Assembly (NCBI RefSeq): GCF_026011715.1
Contig: NZ_BRVM01000010.1
Span: 62,001-126,000 of the forward strand
DNA length: 64,000 nucleotides
Source: Cytobacillus sp. NCCP-133
Lineage (GTDB): Bacteria; Bacillota; Bacilli; Bacillales; Cytobacillaceae
Direction of reading: 5' to 3'
Position 1 is the first letter of the stretch. Each line of letters opens with the position of its first letter. The translations under genes and the position numbers were made by a program. The notes under the pieces were generated by a model. The model saw nothing but the letters and a program-made list of their open reading frames with translations. It was not told the origin of the DNA and did no database searches. Shown here one piece after another: positions 1-8,702 of the stretch.

Positions 1-93
1 GCTAATTGATTATCTTTACAAGTATGGCAGTTGAGTTCCTGATACACCTGCGTTAAAATGATAACTGTACTAAATTTTAGGAGGAACTTTTAG

Positions 94-345
94 TTGAAAG
101 AAATAATCCTGTATACACAGCCTGACTGCCCACCCTGTGAAATAATCAAGAAGTTTTTAAACGAGTACGGTTATTCATTTACAATAAAGGATATAAAAAA
201 AGATACAGGCGCACACAAGGAATTAACCGAACAGTATAATTCTTTCTCTACCCCAACCATTATTATCGGGAATACTGTTATTAGAGGGTTTGATTTGGAA
301 AAACTGAAATCGGTTTTGCAAATTAAAGAATCGAAAAGAGCTTAA
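94..345 (+). CDS. Glutaredoxin-family thiol-disulfide protein
   Basis: This 83-residue protein is a small single-domain thioredoxin-fold oxidoreductase. The N-terminal beta strand runs into a TQPDCPPC active site with the CxxC pair at residues 12 and 15. A cis-Pro element (FSTPTIIIG) and a GFD turn near residue 66 match the NrdH/glutaredoxin pattern. The likely role is reduction of protein or mixed disulfides in the cytoplasm; the partner cannot be read from the sequence. The start is TTG, chosen because AGGAGGA lies 8 bases upstream and no better start exists. It appears to be a monocistronic gene ending in a strong hairpin. CPPC is less usual than CPYC or CVQC, so the exact subfamily is open. 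Confidence 0.85.
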   Translation: MKEIILYTQPDCPPCEIIKKFLNEYGYSFTIKDIKKDTGAHKELTEQYNSFSTPTIIIGNTVIRGFDLEKLKSVLQIKESKRA

Positions 346-372
346 AAGCATAAGGTGCCTTTAAGCTCTTTT
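334..372. terminator. Bidirectional terminator
   Basis: Perfect 13-bp arms AAAAGAGCTTAAA and TTTAAGCTCTTTT flank a 13-base loop. The hairpin overlaps the end of the glutaredoxin gene and abuts the stop of the convergent gene, so it can serve both. Confidence 0.85.
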
Positions 373-1080
373 CTAATTGGAAGCCAGCTGGCTGTTTAAT
401 TCATTTTGCTGAAATAAAGCAAGCCCTCCTGCCTGATTGTTTGTTAATAAAATGCCTCCTGTCCGGAGAAATGCATCAAATGGGCTCAATAGAAAACTAA
501 ATTGGTACGAAGGATTATTGAACAAAATTGGTTCAACAGAGGTTTTAAAAGAGGCCTTTAAAGTATTTTGCTCTTTATCTGCCTTCTCTAGAATCAAGTC
601 CGGTATGTTTTCATCCAAAAATTGTACAATTTTCATTTTGCCTTTCTCCTTTTCAAGCAAAATACCTTCATAATGGCTTTCATAGCCTACAGGGCCTTCC
701 TGGGTTCCTGGAAAATATTCATAAACATATATTTTATCTTTGTCCTCAACTACCTTTGTATCATTTGAATAGGAGAAAAACGGAATATAAAATGAGGCAG
801 CATCTGAACCATAAATAATATGCTTTTCATTTTCAGAAATAAGGTTTGCATTCAAGAACGTTTCTTTGGCTGTTTCCGAAAAATAGGGATCCAGCACACC
901 CATCACTTCTTCCAGACTTCTCTCTTTTTCGCTTAATGATACTTGTGCCTGAAACGCTTCCTGTAAAAATTTATAGACCTCCTCATTGCCTGAAAAGCCG
1001 CTCTCAGCGTTAGAATGGGAAGAACTCACTGCAAACATAGCTGAAAAGATAAATAAAAATCCTAATAAGTGCTTGTACAT
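373..1080 (-). CDS. Secreted hypothetical protein (possibly DUF3993 type)
   Basis: This 235-residue protein has a clear N-terminal signal sequence: a short basic start, then a hydrophobic stretch with LLGFLFIFSAMFAVSSS and a likely cleavage near residue 25. No lipobox cysteine follows. The mature part is mixed alpha/beta with YKFLQEAF and LDPYFSET segments that remind me of the DUF3993 family of spore-forming bacilli; this is recall, not a search. No catalytic motif is visible. It ends convergently on the glutaredoxin gene and shares its terminator. Function unknown. Confidence 0.7.
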   Translation of the reverse strand: MYKHLLGFLFIFSAMFAVSSSHSNAESGFSGNEEVYKFLQEAFQAQVSLSEKERSLEEVMGVLDPYFSETAKETFLNANLISENEKHIIYGSDAASFYIPFFSYSNDTKVVEDKDKIYVYEYFPGTQEGPVGYESHYEGILLEKEKGKMKIVQFLDENIPDLILEKADKEQNTLKASFKTSVEPILFNNPSYQFSFLLSPFDAFLRTGGILLTNNQAGGLALFQQNELNSQLASN

Positions 1081-1299
1081 TCCACTCTCCCTTTCTTATT
1101 CGCTCTTTATATATACCCTCAATTTTACCAGCAAAAGAATGAACCACCGATTTTTTTCGTACCAGAAATTCTCTTATCGTTTGACAGAAAAATTCTTTTC
1201 TTGTTATAAATCTACCCGTATTGACAAAGAAATAACGTTTTTATGGCGAAAGAGCCTTTATCGATGCTTGTAAATATTTTCTAACAAAAAAACCATAAG

Positions 1300-1323
1300 A
1301 AAAGACCCGCACCGGGGTCTTTT
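1300..1323 (-). terminator. Rho-independent terminator
   Basis: AAAAGACCC-loop-GGGTCTTTT sits directly at the stop codon of the small membrane protein gene transcribed leftward. Confidence 0.75.
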
Positions 1324-1561
1324 ACCAATTCCATGTAAGTGCAAAATAAGTAATCATAACAATTAATATGCCAAAACATATCGCATATGTTAAGAATATC
1401 GGATTGCGAATATAAGCATGTTTTTGTACTTGATCAGGAATTTCAGTGTCGATATCTCCTTTAACAGCTTTTCTCTCTTTTGCAACAAATAAGGTGTATA
1501 TCAGGGAAAAAACCAGTACTCCAAGTCCAATAAATAAAATAATCCATGCGAACATACTCAT
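1322..1561 (-). CDS. Small two-helix membrane protein
   Basis: This is a 79-residue protein with two predicted membrane helices, residues 5-25 and 55-75, joined by a polar loop rich in K, D and E. A good ribosome site (GAGGAGAG) lies just upstream of the ATG on the minus strand. I do not recognise the family. It stands alone between the EAL gene and a terminator, with about 80 bases to its upstream neighbour. Real coding is likely because of the ribosome site and the terminator, but no function can be assigned. Confidence 0.65.
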   Translation of the reverse strand: MSMFAWIILFIGLGVLVFSLIYTLFVAKERKAVKGDIDTEIPDQVQKHAYIRNPIFLTYAICFGILIVMITYFALTWNW

Positions 1562-1639
1562 TTTTAATCTCTCCTCAAGGAAAGGTTCTACCCTTACAGT
1601 TCCTCATTTGGAGAATGTTTATACTAGTTATTTTTGCCT

Positions 1640-2854
1640 CTATAATAATCCATCTTGCTCATATAGATAATTGTATGATAAATCAACAAATAAATAATCT
1701 TCCGCATTAAGCGGGAAGGAAAAAGTCCTGATTGTTTCCCCTGTCTCAATATCGGTATACAAATCAGAAAGGATTCCTTTTTTATTTATCCTCATTTTCA
1801 TGATATTTTCTAAAAAGTATGGGCGCCAGCTCCAATTTTTCTGGAGATATTCTTTCTGCAGACTCCATCCCTCTTCCTTTTTAAAAAGGTTAGGCGATTT
1901 CTGAAATCCATCTTCATCACAAATATAAAGGCGAAAAGCTGCTCCATCTAAAAGCCGTGCAAGATGTTCCAGACTTCCTTCATAATCGGAAATTTTACGA
2001 TTTTTACTTACGAATTCATTCACTTTTTCATTAAACTCCAGCGTCACTTGATATAGTGATTCAAGTTTTTTCTTTTCATGGACAATAAACTGATGACATT
2101 CTTTCCTAAGCTTTTCTTTTAAAATATCCCTTTCTGTAAATTGTTCTGCTGGTTTTTGCAAATAATAGCCTTGATAAAAACGGCCGCCATTTTTCCAGGC
2201 GTATTGCAGCTGATGAACCATTTCAATATTTTCAAAAAGCAAGCTTGCGCCAATTTTCCTAGCAAGCATGGATAATGAATAAAGAATATCGTTAAAATTA
2301 TATGCAGTTGCAGTTGACCTCATTGATATTAAATCAACCTTTAATATGTCCGGTGCTAATTGCCCTATTCGGTCAAGGCGGCTGCTTTCATTGCCAAGCT
2401 TATCTATTGCTAATTTAATCCCATATGTTCTGTAGTAATTTAAAAGATGGTCAAGATGGCCAATATCGCCCTTATAATTTCGCTCGGTTATTTCAAGAAC
2501 AATCCGATCAAGGCTTATCCCTTTTTTTTCATAGTCATGGAGTGTTTTCAAAAACTGTTCTCCATCACTATGCATTAAAAGGTCTGCATCTCTATTTATA
2601 AAAAGCATAATATCTTGATCCAAGTGAATTGCTTTTTCCAAAGCCTTCTTTAGGATTTCATAATCCACCTCAAGCCGAAACTCTTCTGGGATGGTTTCAT
2701 CCTGAAATAAAGGTCCCAAACTGACTACCCCTTTGGATCCTCTGTAACGTCCCAGTACCTCATAACCAATGACACGGTGCTCATCCGCACTAAATATTGG
2801 CTGGAAGTAAGGAAATACATTTTCTAAATCTGTAAGAATATCCAACGCATCCAT
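1640..2854 (-). CDS. ykuI: EAL-domain c-di-GMP-binding protein YkuI
   Basis: The protein has about 404 residues. Residues 10-250 form an EAL phosphodiesterase-like domain (YEVLGR with Glu32, then FINRDADLL, LEITERN and LLFENIE), followed by a C-terminal PAS-like YkuI_C domain ending FVDLSYNYLYEQDGL. Length, order and many segments match B. subtilis YkuI, a c-di-GMP-binding protein with weak or no demonstrated hydrolysis. In loop 6 the usual DDFGTG is replaced by DKLGNES, so the second metal-binding Asp is missing, as I recall for B. subtilis YkuI. The second ATG is chosen because GGGAGG is 9 bases from it and only 3 from the first. Likely role: a c-di-GMP sensor or effector in the cytoplasm. 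Confidence 0.92.
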   Translation of the reverse strand: MDALDILTDLENVFPYFQPIFSADEHRVIGYEVLGRYRGSKGVVSLGPLFQDETIPEEFRLEVDYEILKKALEKAIHLDQDIMLFINRDADLLMHSDGEQFLKTLHDYEKKGISLDRIVLEITERNYKGDIGHLDHLLNYYRTYGIKLAIDKLGNESSRLDRIGQLAPDILKVDLISMRSTATAYNFNDILYSLSMLARKIGASLLFENIEMVHQLQYAWKNGGRFYQGYYLQKPAEQFTERDILKEKLRKECHQFIVHEKKKLESLYQVTLEFNEKVNEFVSKNRKISDYEGSLEHLARLLDGAAFRLYICDEDGFQKSPNLFKKEEGWSLQKEYLQKNWSWRPYFLENIMKMRINKKGILSDLYTDIETGETIRTFSFPLNAEDYLFVDLSYNYLYEQDGLL

Positions 2855-2860
2855 GTCCAT

Positions 2861-3025
2861 TAGCCTCCCTATGTATAAAGTGAAACTTCAGCCAGTGAGG
2901 CAGTCTTTTTCCACCACTGGTTGTTAGTTGAACCAATCGGGCCTTTACGAGCAGTTTGTCTCCAACTTATCCCCTTAGTTTCCTGAGTCCTTAGAGGATA
3001 TCATTCTGCCCATTAGACTTCGATT
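2861..3025 (-). other. Structured leader or dispersed repeat upstream of ykuI
   Basis: The roughly 330 bases between ykuI and the next gene carry an ordered block rather than random sequence. Reading the minus strand, CCAGTG and CACTGG form a stem around an 18-base loop, preceded by TTGGTTCAACTAACAA and a run of unpaired conserved-looking sequence. It could be an mRNA leader of ykuI or one copy of an intergenic repeat of Bacillaceae; I cannot tell which. Confidence 0.35.
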
Positions 3026-3183
3026 AATGAAATATTATACCATATTCGCCTTAAACATTTGCTATATAAAATACAGGTTCCACTTATTGATAAAACAGTA
3101 TGGTTTGGCAAAAGCTTTACATCATATGGACCCGCAATTCCTCACAACCTAATACCAGAACATCAAAGAAAGAGGGTATTGCA

Positions 3184-3972
3184 TTGAGGAATCTCCTATT
3201 TGTATTCCTTCTTATTCCATTGCTGGGCTGCAATCATTCGGAACCAGTGCGAACTAAAGTCCAACAAGATGAAATGTCCTCAAGAAACACGGATGGCAAG
3301 ATACAAGCATTAGAAGAACAGCCGCAAGGACAAAAATTTACAGCTCAAAACACTAAAACGGCTTCAGTATATAAAAAACGGTCAGTTATGATTGATGTTC
3401 CACTGATCAAACAAAATCCAGAATTGAAGTATGGATGCGAAGTAACAAGCCTGGCGATGGTCCTGCAGCATGCTGGTGTAAAGATTGGAAAAATGGATTT
3501 ATATAAAAGCGTAAAAAAGGAAGATGATGCACTTGTACGCTCTAAAGGTGATATTTTAAAATGGGGTAATCCAGCAGAAGGATTTGTAGGAGATATGACA
3601 GGAAGCAGTGCTGGATATGCTGTGTTTGATAAACCTATTGAGAACTTAGTCAATCAATACCTTCCGGGGAGAGCAGTTAATTTAACCGGGCATAACTTTG
3701 AATCTGTCTTAAATCATACATCCAAAGGATACCCAGTTGTCGTTTGGACCACAGGAGATTATAGGCTCCCAGACCGCTGGGAGTCATGGACCCATGGAAA
3801 CCAAACCATAAAAACACCATTGGATCTTCATGCTGTTGTATTGGTTGGCTATGATAATCAGTATGTTTATTTAAACGATCCGCTTTCAGGTAGAAAAAAG
3901 GTGAAAGTATCAAAGGAAAGATTTATTTCATCGTGGCATGCCTTGAAGTCAAGAGCTGTCAGTTACCAATAG
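3184..3972 (+). CDS. C39-like peptidase-fold lipoprotein (YvpB type)
   Basis: The N-terminus FVFLLIPLLGC is a lipoprotein signal with cysteine near residue 15, so the protein should be anchored outside the membrane. The C-terminal half is a papain-like C39-type domain: LIKQNPELKYGCEVTS places the nucleophile Cys, LDLHAVVLVGYD the His, and LNDPL the Asp/Asn. B. subtilis YvpB has this layout. The TTG start is chosen over an upstream ATG because AGAGGG lies 7 bases before it and the signal peptide begins there. No transporter or bacteriocin gene is nearby, so the substrate is unknown; wall-peptide or general proteolysis is possible. Confidence 0.8.
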   Translation: MRNLLFVFLLIPLLGCNHSEPVRTKVQQDEMSSRNTDGKIQALEEQPQGQKFTAQNTKTASVYKKRSVMIDVPLIKQNPELKYGCEVTSLAMVLQHAGVKIGKMDLYKSVKKEDDALVRSKGDILKWGNPAEGFVGDMTGSSAGYAVFDKPIENLVNQYLPGRAVNLTGHNFESVLNHTSKGYPVVVWTTGDYRLPDRWESWTHGNQTIKTPLDLHAVVLVGYDNQYVYLNDPLSGRKKVKVSKERFISSWHALKSRAVSYQ

Positions 3973-4045
3973 CTTATGAAGCCCGGCTGAAATTCATTCA
4001 GCCGGCCGCTTTTATGTCCAAAAATGGAATTTACCCACCCTTTTA

Positions 4046-4810
4046 TTAAAATGGAAATTGATTGAGCCATTGACCTCCATCCATTGTAATGCATTCTCCA
4101 TTTATATAATTTGCATGATCTGAAAACAGGAAGAAAGCCAATTCTGCTATTTCTTCGGGTTTCCCCAGCCTGCCAAGCGGTACACTTTGAAGAGTTCTTT
4201 TAGCGGCTTCTTCAGATTCCCAAAGCCTGTCTGCCCCTCCTGTTCGTTCGATAGGGCCTGGTGCAATAGCGTTGACTCTAATCCCATACTTTCTTCCCCA
4301 CTCGACTGCCAATGTACGTGTCATGGATAATACACCTGCTTTTGCTGCAGCCGAGTGGATAACACCTGCACCAGCATCCCACGCATATGTAGCCACCATA
4401 TTGATAATGCTTCCTTTTATCCCTTTCTCAATCCAGTATTTACCTATTTCACTGGAGCAATAAAAGGTTCCATTCAGGACAATATTAATAACAGAATTCC
4501 ATCCATTTGCGCTTAGTTGCTCTGCAGGACATATAAAATTTCCTGCTGCATTATTAACCAGGAAATCAACTTGTCCGAAAGTATTCAGTGTTTCATTTAG
4601 CATATGTTTAACATGTTCGAATTCCCGCACATCCATCTGGACGGTCAATACTTGTCCCGGATATTTATCAATTTCATTTTTTGCTGCTTCCAGCCTGTCT
4701 GGATTTCTTCCTGTTATCACCACGTTGGCTTGGGCTTCTGCAAAACGCTTCGCCATATATTTCCCCATACCACTGGAACCGCCAGTCACGATAACCGTTT
4801 TGTTTTTCAT
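4046..4810 (-). CDS. fadH: 2,4-dienoyl-CoA reductase FadH (SDR family)
   Basis: This 254-residue short-chain dehydrogenase begins with a TGGSSGMG cofactor loop, has NNAAG near residue 87, and ends MDGGQWLNQF. The canonical YxxxK Tyr is His152. As in the mitochondrial dienoyl-CoA reductase, Tyr142 sits 15 residues before Lys157, with Ser153 between them, so the catalytic set looks relocated rather than lost. That and its place beside ykuE (B. subtilis ykuF position) support FadH, which reduces 2,4-dienoyl-CoA with NADPH during oxidation of unsaturated fatty acids. The ATG at 4810 is chosen for its AGGAGGGG site; an upstream ATG in frame lacks one. Confidence 0.88.
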   Translation of the reverse strand: MKNKTVIVTGGSSGMGKYMAKRFAEAQANVVITGRNPDRLEAAKNEIDKYPGQVLTVQMDVREFEHVKHMLNETLNTFGQVDFLVNNAAGNFICPAEQLSANGWNSVINIVLNGTFYCSSEIGKYWIEKGIKGSIINMVATYAWDAGAGVIHSAAAKAGVLSMTRTLAVEWGRKYGIRVNAIAPGPIERTGGADRLWESEEAAKRTLQSVPLGRLGKPEEIAELAFFLFSDHANYINGECITMDGGQWLNQFPF

Positions 4811-5052
4811 CAATATCCCCTCCTGAAATGAATCATCATTCATTTATATTTTAACATTAAATATAGAATTTTCGTAATTTTTTTAGAAATTAGGAAATGA
4901 AGAAATCCTTACTAAAGCAGTTTATTCTTCTTTTCAAAAGCATAGTTTGATAGTATTAGAAGGAACAGCTATTTTATGGCCACCCAGGCCACATGCCATA
5001 AATAAAATACTTAGCGACAAAAAAATATAATTAGATAGGTTGGTAAAAATAA

Positions 5053-5928
5053 ATGCCGAAAAAAGTGTCCAGAAGATCCTTTTTAAAAAGATTGCTCGGC
5101 TTTGCCGCTGCCGCTTTCGGTTTGAGTGCGGGAGGCTACTATTATGCAAGAGATATAGAACCCCGGCTTTTAGATATTACGACTCATACAATTACTAATA
5201 AAGCTATTCCACATGCTTTCGATAATCTGAAAATTGTTCAATTCAGTGATACTCATCTGGGATTTCATTATGAATTGAGCCAGCTGGAAGAGTTAATTGA
5301 CAAAATCAATAAACAAAATCCCGATATTATTTTTTTCACTGGTGACTTAATGGATGAGCCCAATAAGTATGCAGAGGCCAGTCGAATTGCACCCATTTTA
5401 AAAAAATTGGAGGCTCCTCTAGGCAAGTTTGCAATCTACGGAAACCATGATCATGGCGGGTATGGATCTGACATCTATAAATCTATCATGGAAAAAGCAG
5501 AATTTACCCTCTTGATTAATGAAAGCCGGAAAATTGCCATTTCGGAAAACAGCATTTATGTTATCGGTATTGATGATGCCATGCTCGGGAGGCCGGATAT
5601 AAAGCTTGCTGTTGAAGATGCTCAGGAATCATCTTTTAAAATACTTTTGTCTCATGCACCTGACTTGGCTGACGGGGCCTCCTCCTTTGGCATACATCTT
5701 CAATTAAGCGGTCACAGCCATGGCGGACAAATAAAAATCCCTTTTTTCGGTGCACTAGTAAAGCCGCCATATGCAAAAAAATATCACGAAGGTTTTTACC
5801 AGATCGGCAGCCAGGAACCCCTAACCCTTTATGTTAATAGAGGACTCGGTACCACCAGACTTCCATTCCGATTTTTGTCCAAGCCTGAAATGACCGTATT
5901 CACACTACACTCCAATAACAAAGAATAA
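5053..5928 (+). CDS. ykuE: Tat-exported metallophosphoesterase YkuE
   Basis: The 291-residue protein opens with a twin-arginine signal SRRSFLKRL followed by a hydrophobic stretch. The calcineurin-like metallophosphoesterase motifs are in order: [30 protein letters not shown] and SGHSHGGQ. These ligate a two-metal centre. In B. subtilis YkuE is a known Tat substrate located in the wall. It is followed by a terminator and then ykuD, as in B. subtilis. The ribosome site is weak (ATAGGTTGG). The substrate is not evident from sequence. Confidence 0.93.
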   Translation: MPKKVSRRSFLKRLLGFAAAAFGLSAGGYYYARDIEPRLLDITTHTITNKAIPHAFDNLKIVQFSDTHLGFHYELSQLEELIDKINKQNPDIIFFTGDLMDEPNKYAEASRIAPILKKLEAPLGKFAIYGNHDHGGYGSDIYKSIMEKAEFTLLINESRKIAISENSIYVIGIDDAMLGRPDIKLAVEDAQESSFKILLSHAPDLADGASSFGIHLQLSGHSHGGQIKIPFFGALVKPPYAKKYHEGFYQIGSQEPLTLYVNRGLGTTRLPFRFLSKPEMTVFTLHSNNKE

Positions 5929-5929
5929 A

Positions 5930-5963
5930 GAGGAAAGCACCTTTTTGGGCAGCTTTCCTTTTC
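5930..5963 (+). terminator. Rho-independent terminator after ykuE
   Basis: AGGAAAGC and GCTTTCCT arms with a 13-base loop are followed by a T-rich run, 4 bases after the ykuE stop. Confidence 0.75.
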
Positions 5964-6052
5964 TATTTTTTCCTCCTCTCTCGTGCTATTTTTTTAAGTT
6001 CCCTGCTTTCATTTATTTGCATATATTTGAAATAGACTTATTAAAGAAGGGA

Positions 6053-6559
6053 ATGATTTTTATTTATCATATTGTAAAGCCTGGTGAGACTCTGAGCGTT
6101 ATCGCGAAAAACTACCGCAGAACCCCCAGCCAGCTGCTTGCAGTCAATCCAGCCATTCTAAATCCAAATTTGATCTACGTCGGGCAGCGAATCTTAATCC
6201 CAGGCCTCCCAAACCCTGAAACCATTCCATATACCATTATCGTTTCCCGAGGTAAAAGAAATTTAACTCTTTTAAAAAAAGGAGCAGTCCAAAAAATATA
6301 CTCTATTGCTGTTGGACAAATGCTCACTCAAACACCAATTGGCGATTTTGTTATTGTGAACAGAGAACCTAATCCCGGAGGCCCATATGGTGTGATGTGG
6401 CTCTCGCTATCCAAGTTGGGTTATGGAATTCACGGAACGAACAATCCAGCATCCATTGGCCAATCAGTTTCCAAAGGCTGTATTCGGATGTATAACGAGG
6501 ATGTATTGGAGCTTGCCAGCCTGGTTCCGAATGGTACAAAAGTGCTTATTCAGCCATAA
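6053..6559 (+). CDS. ykuD: L,D-transpeptidase YkuD with LysM domain
   Basis: The protein has about 169 residues. The N-terminal LysM repeat ([19 protein letters not shown] ... GQRILIPG) binds peptidoglycan. The C-terminal catalytic domain carries [10 protein letters not shown] and the SKGCIRM active-site cysteine motif. Such enzymes make 3-3 cross-links, and B. subtilis YkuD is a spore-associated member. The start is uncertain: the ATG at 6053 is nearly adjacent to the AGAAGGGA site, and a rare ATT codon downstream would be better spaced. No signal peptide is seen, as for B. subtilis YkuD. Confidence 0.93.
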   Translation: MIFIYHIVKPGETLSVIAKNYRRTPSQLLAVNPAILNPNLIYVGQRILIPGLPNPETIPYTIIVSRGKRNLTLLKKGAVQKIYSIAVGQMLTQTPIGDFVIVNREPNPGGPYGVMWLSLSKLGYGIHGTNNPASIGQSVSKGCIRMYNEDVLELASLVPNGTKVLIQP

Positions 6560-6623
6560 AAATTGCTTTTATTGAAAACTTTCGCAGCAATGGACCAGTT
6601 GGAATCGAAAACCGATTCATCTA

Positions 6624-6995
6624 ATGGCTTCCTCCTCTGTTATCAGTGGAACATTAATCCTATCAGTTGGATTAGGGGGCTTTGGCATCCTTGATTTACC
6701 GCCGCTAGTTTGGATTATCGGAGCAAGTCTTTTAGGCCTTCTCGGGGCAGGTGAATCTGTTCCCTATGGGTATGTACTGCAATCTGAAACCCCTAAACAC
6801 ATGATGGGCCGAGTATCTGCTGCCGCTATGTCACTTCAGACCTTTTCCATGCTGATTGCTCCTGCTGCAGGAGCGATGCTTGCCAAAGGGCTTGGCGTCC
6901 ATTCTGTCATGATTGGCGCAGGCACTGCTACCATCTTTTTAGGAACAGTGATGCTTATTTCTATCCTTAAAGAGGAAACTCCATTCAGCGAGTGA
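6624..6995 (+). pseudogene. C-terminal remnant of an MFS transporter (ykuC position)
   Basis: About 123 residues with three or four hydrophobic helices remain, including GYVLQSETPKHMMGRVSAA, a typical MFS segment around helix 10. A full MFS protein is about 400 residues, so the first two thirds are missing. There is no ribosome site before the first ATG. B. subtilis has the MFS gene ykuC at this point between ykuD and ykyB, so this is probably the 3' end of ykuC after deletion. Reading upstream in the same frame gives no recognisable helix. Confidence 0.7.
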
Positions 6996-7118
6996 AGGAT
7001 AAACAAATAGAGGTATAGTGCTTTTACTTAAACATATGGCTTCCCCACTGTTGGTTTTATTGGAGAAAAGGGGTATAATAATGCTATACCCCTTGATAAT
7101 ATGAAAGGAGACAATCAA

Positions 7119-7586
7119 TTGAATTGGGATAAAAGACATACTCCCCAACTGCATCCAACGGTTGAAAACCTCTCACAAGCCATCTTCACCGTTAACCGCC
7201 ATGCAAAAACAGCACCAAACCCAAAATTCTTATATAAGCTAAAGCATGATGCACTCTATAAGCTTATTAAAGAAGGGAAAGCGAACAAAGTGGGCCTTCA
7301 CTATTCAGGCAATCCTAAAAACAGCCAGCAGCAATCAGATGTATTGGTTAAATGCGGATATTACTCTTTTCATCTGCCACCTTCGAAGGAAGATTTTTCT
7401 CATCTGCCCCATCTTGGAAAACTAGATTCCCAAGTCAGAAATCCAAAGGCATCCCTTTCTTTAAACACCGCAAAAATGCTGCTGATCGCCTATACCGGAT
7501 TAAAGGAGCACACAAGCTCACCACAACAGAAAAAGCCGAGATATGAGAAACCTGTATTCAAAAAGCTGGGCGAAAGTTATTTTTAA
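7119..7586 (+). CDS. ykyB: YkyB family protein
   Basis: This 155-residue soluble protein contains LHPTVENLSQAI, TVNRHAKTAPNPK and the C-terminus KPVFKKLGESYF, which match B. subtilis YkyB closely along its length. The start is TTG at 7119, because AAAGGAG is 8 bases upstream and the product then has the family length. The upstream ATG at 7101 overlaps that ribosome site. It lies convergent to cheV with a shared hairpin. The molecular function is unknown; it is conserved in Bacillaceae at this locus. Confidence 0.93.
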   Translation: MNWDKRHTPQLHPTVENLSQAIFTVNRHAKTAPNPKFLYKLKHDALYKLIKEGKANKVGLHYSGNPKNSQQQSDVLVKCGYYSFHLPPSKEDFSHLPHLGKLDSQVRNPKASLSLNTAKMLLIAYTGLKEHTSSPQQKKPRYEKPVFKKLGESYF

Positions 7587-7593
7587 AAGCAAT

Positions 7594-7618
7594 AAGCTGG
7601 GGAAGCCCAGCTTTTTTA
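7594..7618. terminator. Terminator between ykyB and cheV
   Basis: AAGCTGGG-GAAG-CCCAGCTT is followed by TTTTT and sits in the 32 bases between the convergent stops. Confidence 0.8.
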
Positions 7619-8521
7619 TCATGCATATTGATCAATCAAGAGAACTAGTTCTGCAATCTCCGGTTTGCTCACCTGTGCGTCTGCTCCCACCATTTTCCCT
7701 TTATGACGCAGATCATCTGTTATTAATGAAGAAAAAATAATAATAGGAATTGCAGAAAGCTGAGGATGCTCTTTCACTTTCTTTGTCAGGTGATGTCCAT
7801 CCATTTGCGGCATTTCAATATCCGTTATTATCAGTTGTACTTCCTGGGAGATACTGCATCCTGATTGAGCAAGAGATTCCAAATAACCGTAAGCTTCCTG
7901 TCCATTTTCAAAGAATTCAATATTAGAGAACCCTGCTTCATTTAAAGTATCATGCAGCAGTTTTCTCAGCAAAGGCGAATCCTCCGCAACAACCAGTCTT
8001 GTATCCGACCTCTCCCTTTTGCCAAGCTTCTGTACCTTTTGGATACTGATTCCTGAATCCGGATTAATTTCAGTAACCATTTTTTCAAAATCCAAAAGTA
8101 GGACCATTTCTCCCTGAAGCTTGATTACTCCGATTACCTGCGTGTCAGGCCCCTGATACATCTCAGATGGTTTTTCAATCTGGTTCCAGGAGATCCGATG
8201 TATTTGGGAGACACCATGGACATGGAAGACAACCTTTTGCTGATTAAATTCCGTTACTATAAACTTATCCTGCTGAGGATTTTCTGATGACTGCATTCCT
8301 AATGATGCGGCTACATTAACTACAGGAAGAACCTCACCCCGTAACTCTATTATTCCATCTATATTTCTATGAGAATGCGGTATCGGAATTACCTGTACTG
8401 GATTTATAATTTCCTTTACCTTAATGACATTTATTCCGAATTTATTTTTACCAATTGAAAATTCAACAATTTCCAATTCATTTGTTCCGCTTTCGAGCAA
8501 AATGCCCTTTCTCTGGTCCAT
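7619..8521 (-). CDS. cheV: Chemotaxis coupling protein CheV
   Basis: The protein has 300 residues in two domains. Residues 15-155 are CheW-like (FGINVIKVKEII, LRGEVLPVVNV, GVIKLQGEMVLLLDFE). Residues 175-300 are a response-regulator receiver domain with the acidic pair at AEDS, phospho-acceptor Asp234 in IITDIEMPQMDG, and Lys in SKPE. CheV couples chemoreceptors to CheA and acts in adaptation. It lies next to ykyB and near patA, as in B. subtilis. A chemoreceptor gene is elsewhere in the window at 46-48 kb. Confidence 0.96.
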   Translation of the reverse strand: MDQRKGILLESGTNELEIVEFSIGKNKFGINVIKVKEIINPVQVIPIPHSHRNIDGIIELRGEVLPVVNVAASLGMQSSENPQQDKFIVTEFNQQKVVFHVHGVSQIHRISWNQIEKPSEMYQGPDTQVIGVIKLQGEMVLLLDFEKMVTEINPDSGISIQKVQKLGKRERSDTRLVVAEDSPLLRKLLHDTLNEAGFSNIEFFENGQEAYGYLESLAQSGCSISQEVQLIITDIEMPQMDGHHLTKKVKEHPQLSAIPIIIFSSLITDDLRHKGKMVGADAQVSKPEIAELVLLIDQYA

Positions 8522-8642
8522 TTCCTTCGTCCTTCCTATCTTTTAATAAGCATTTTCTCTACTAATATAACACGAATGGATAAATTTTCTTATGTAAATT
8601 TAATAGATTGTATGACAATGGCACTATATACTGTTAGAAAAC

Positions 8643-8674
8643 ACCAACAGCAAGCCAGTTGGCTTGCTGTTGGT
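8643..8674 (-). terminator. Strong hairpin between UMF1-type transporter and cheV
   Basis: Perfect 15-bp arms with a 2-base loop (ACCAACAGCAAGCCA / TGGCTTGCTGTTGGT). On the minus strand it is followed by GTTTTCT, consistent with termination after the transporter gene. Confidence 0.65.
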
Positions 8675-8702
8675 ATATCCATTTGTTTATCTTTTTGATG
8701 AC

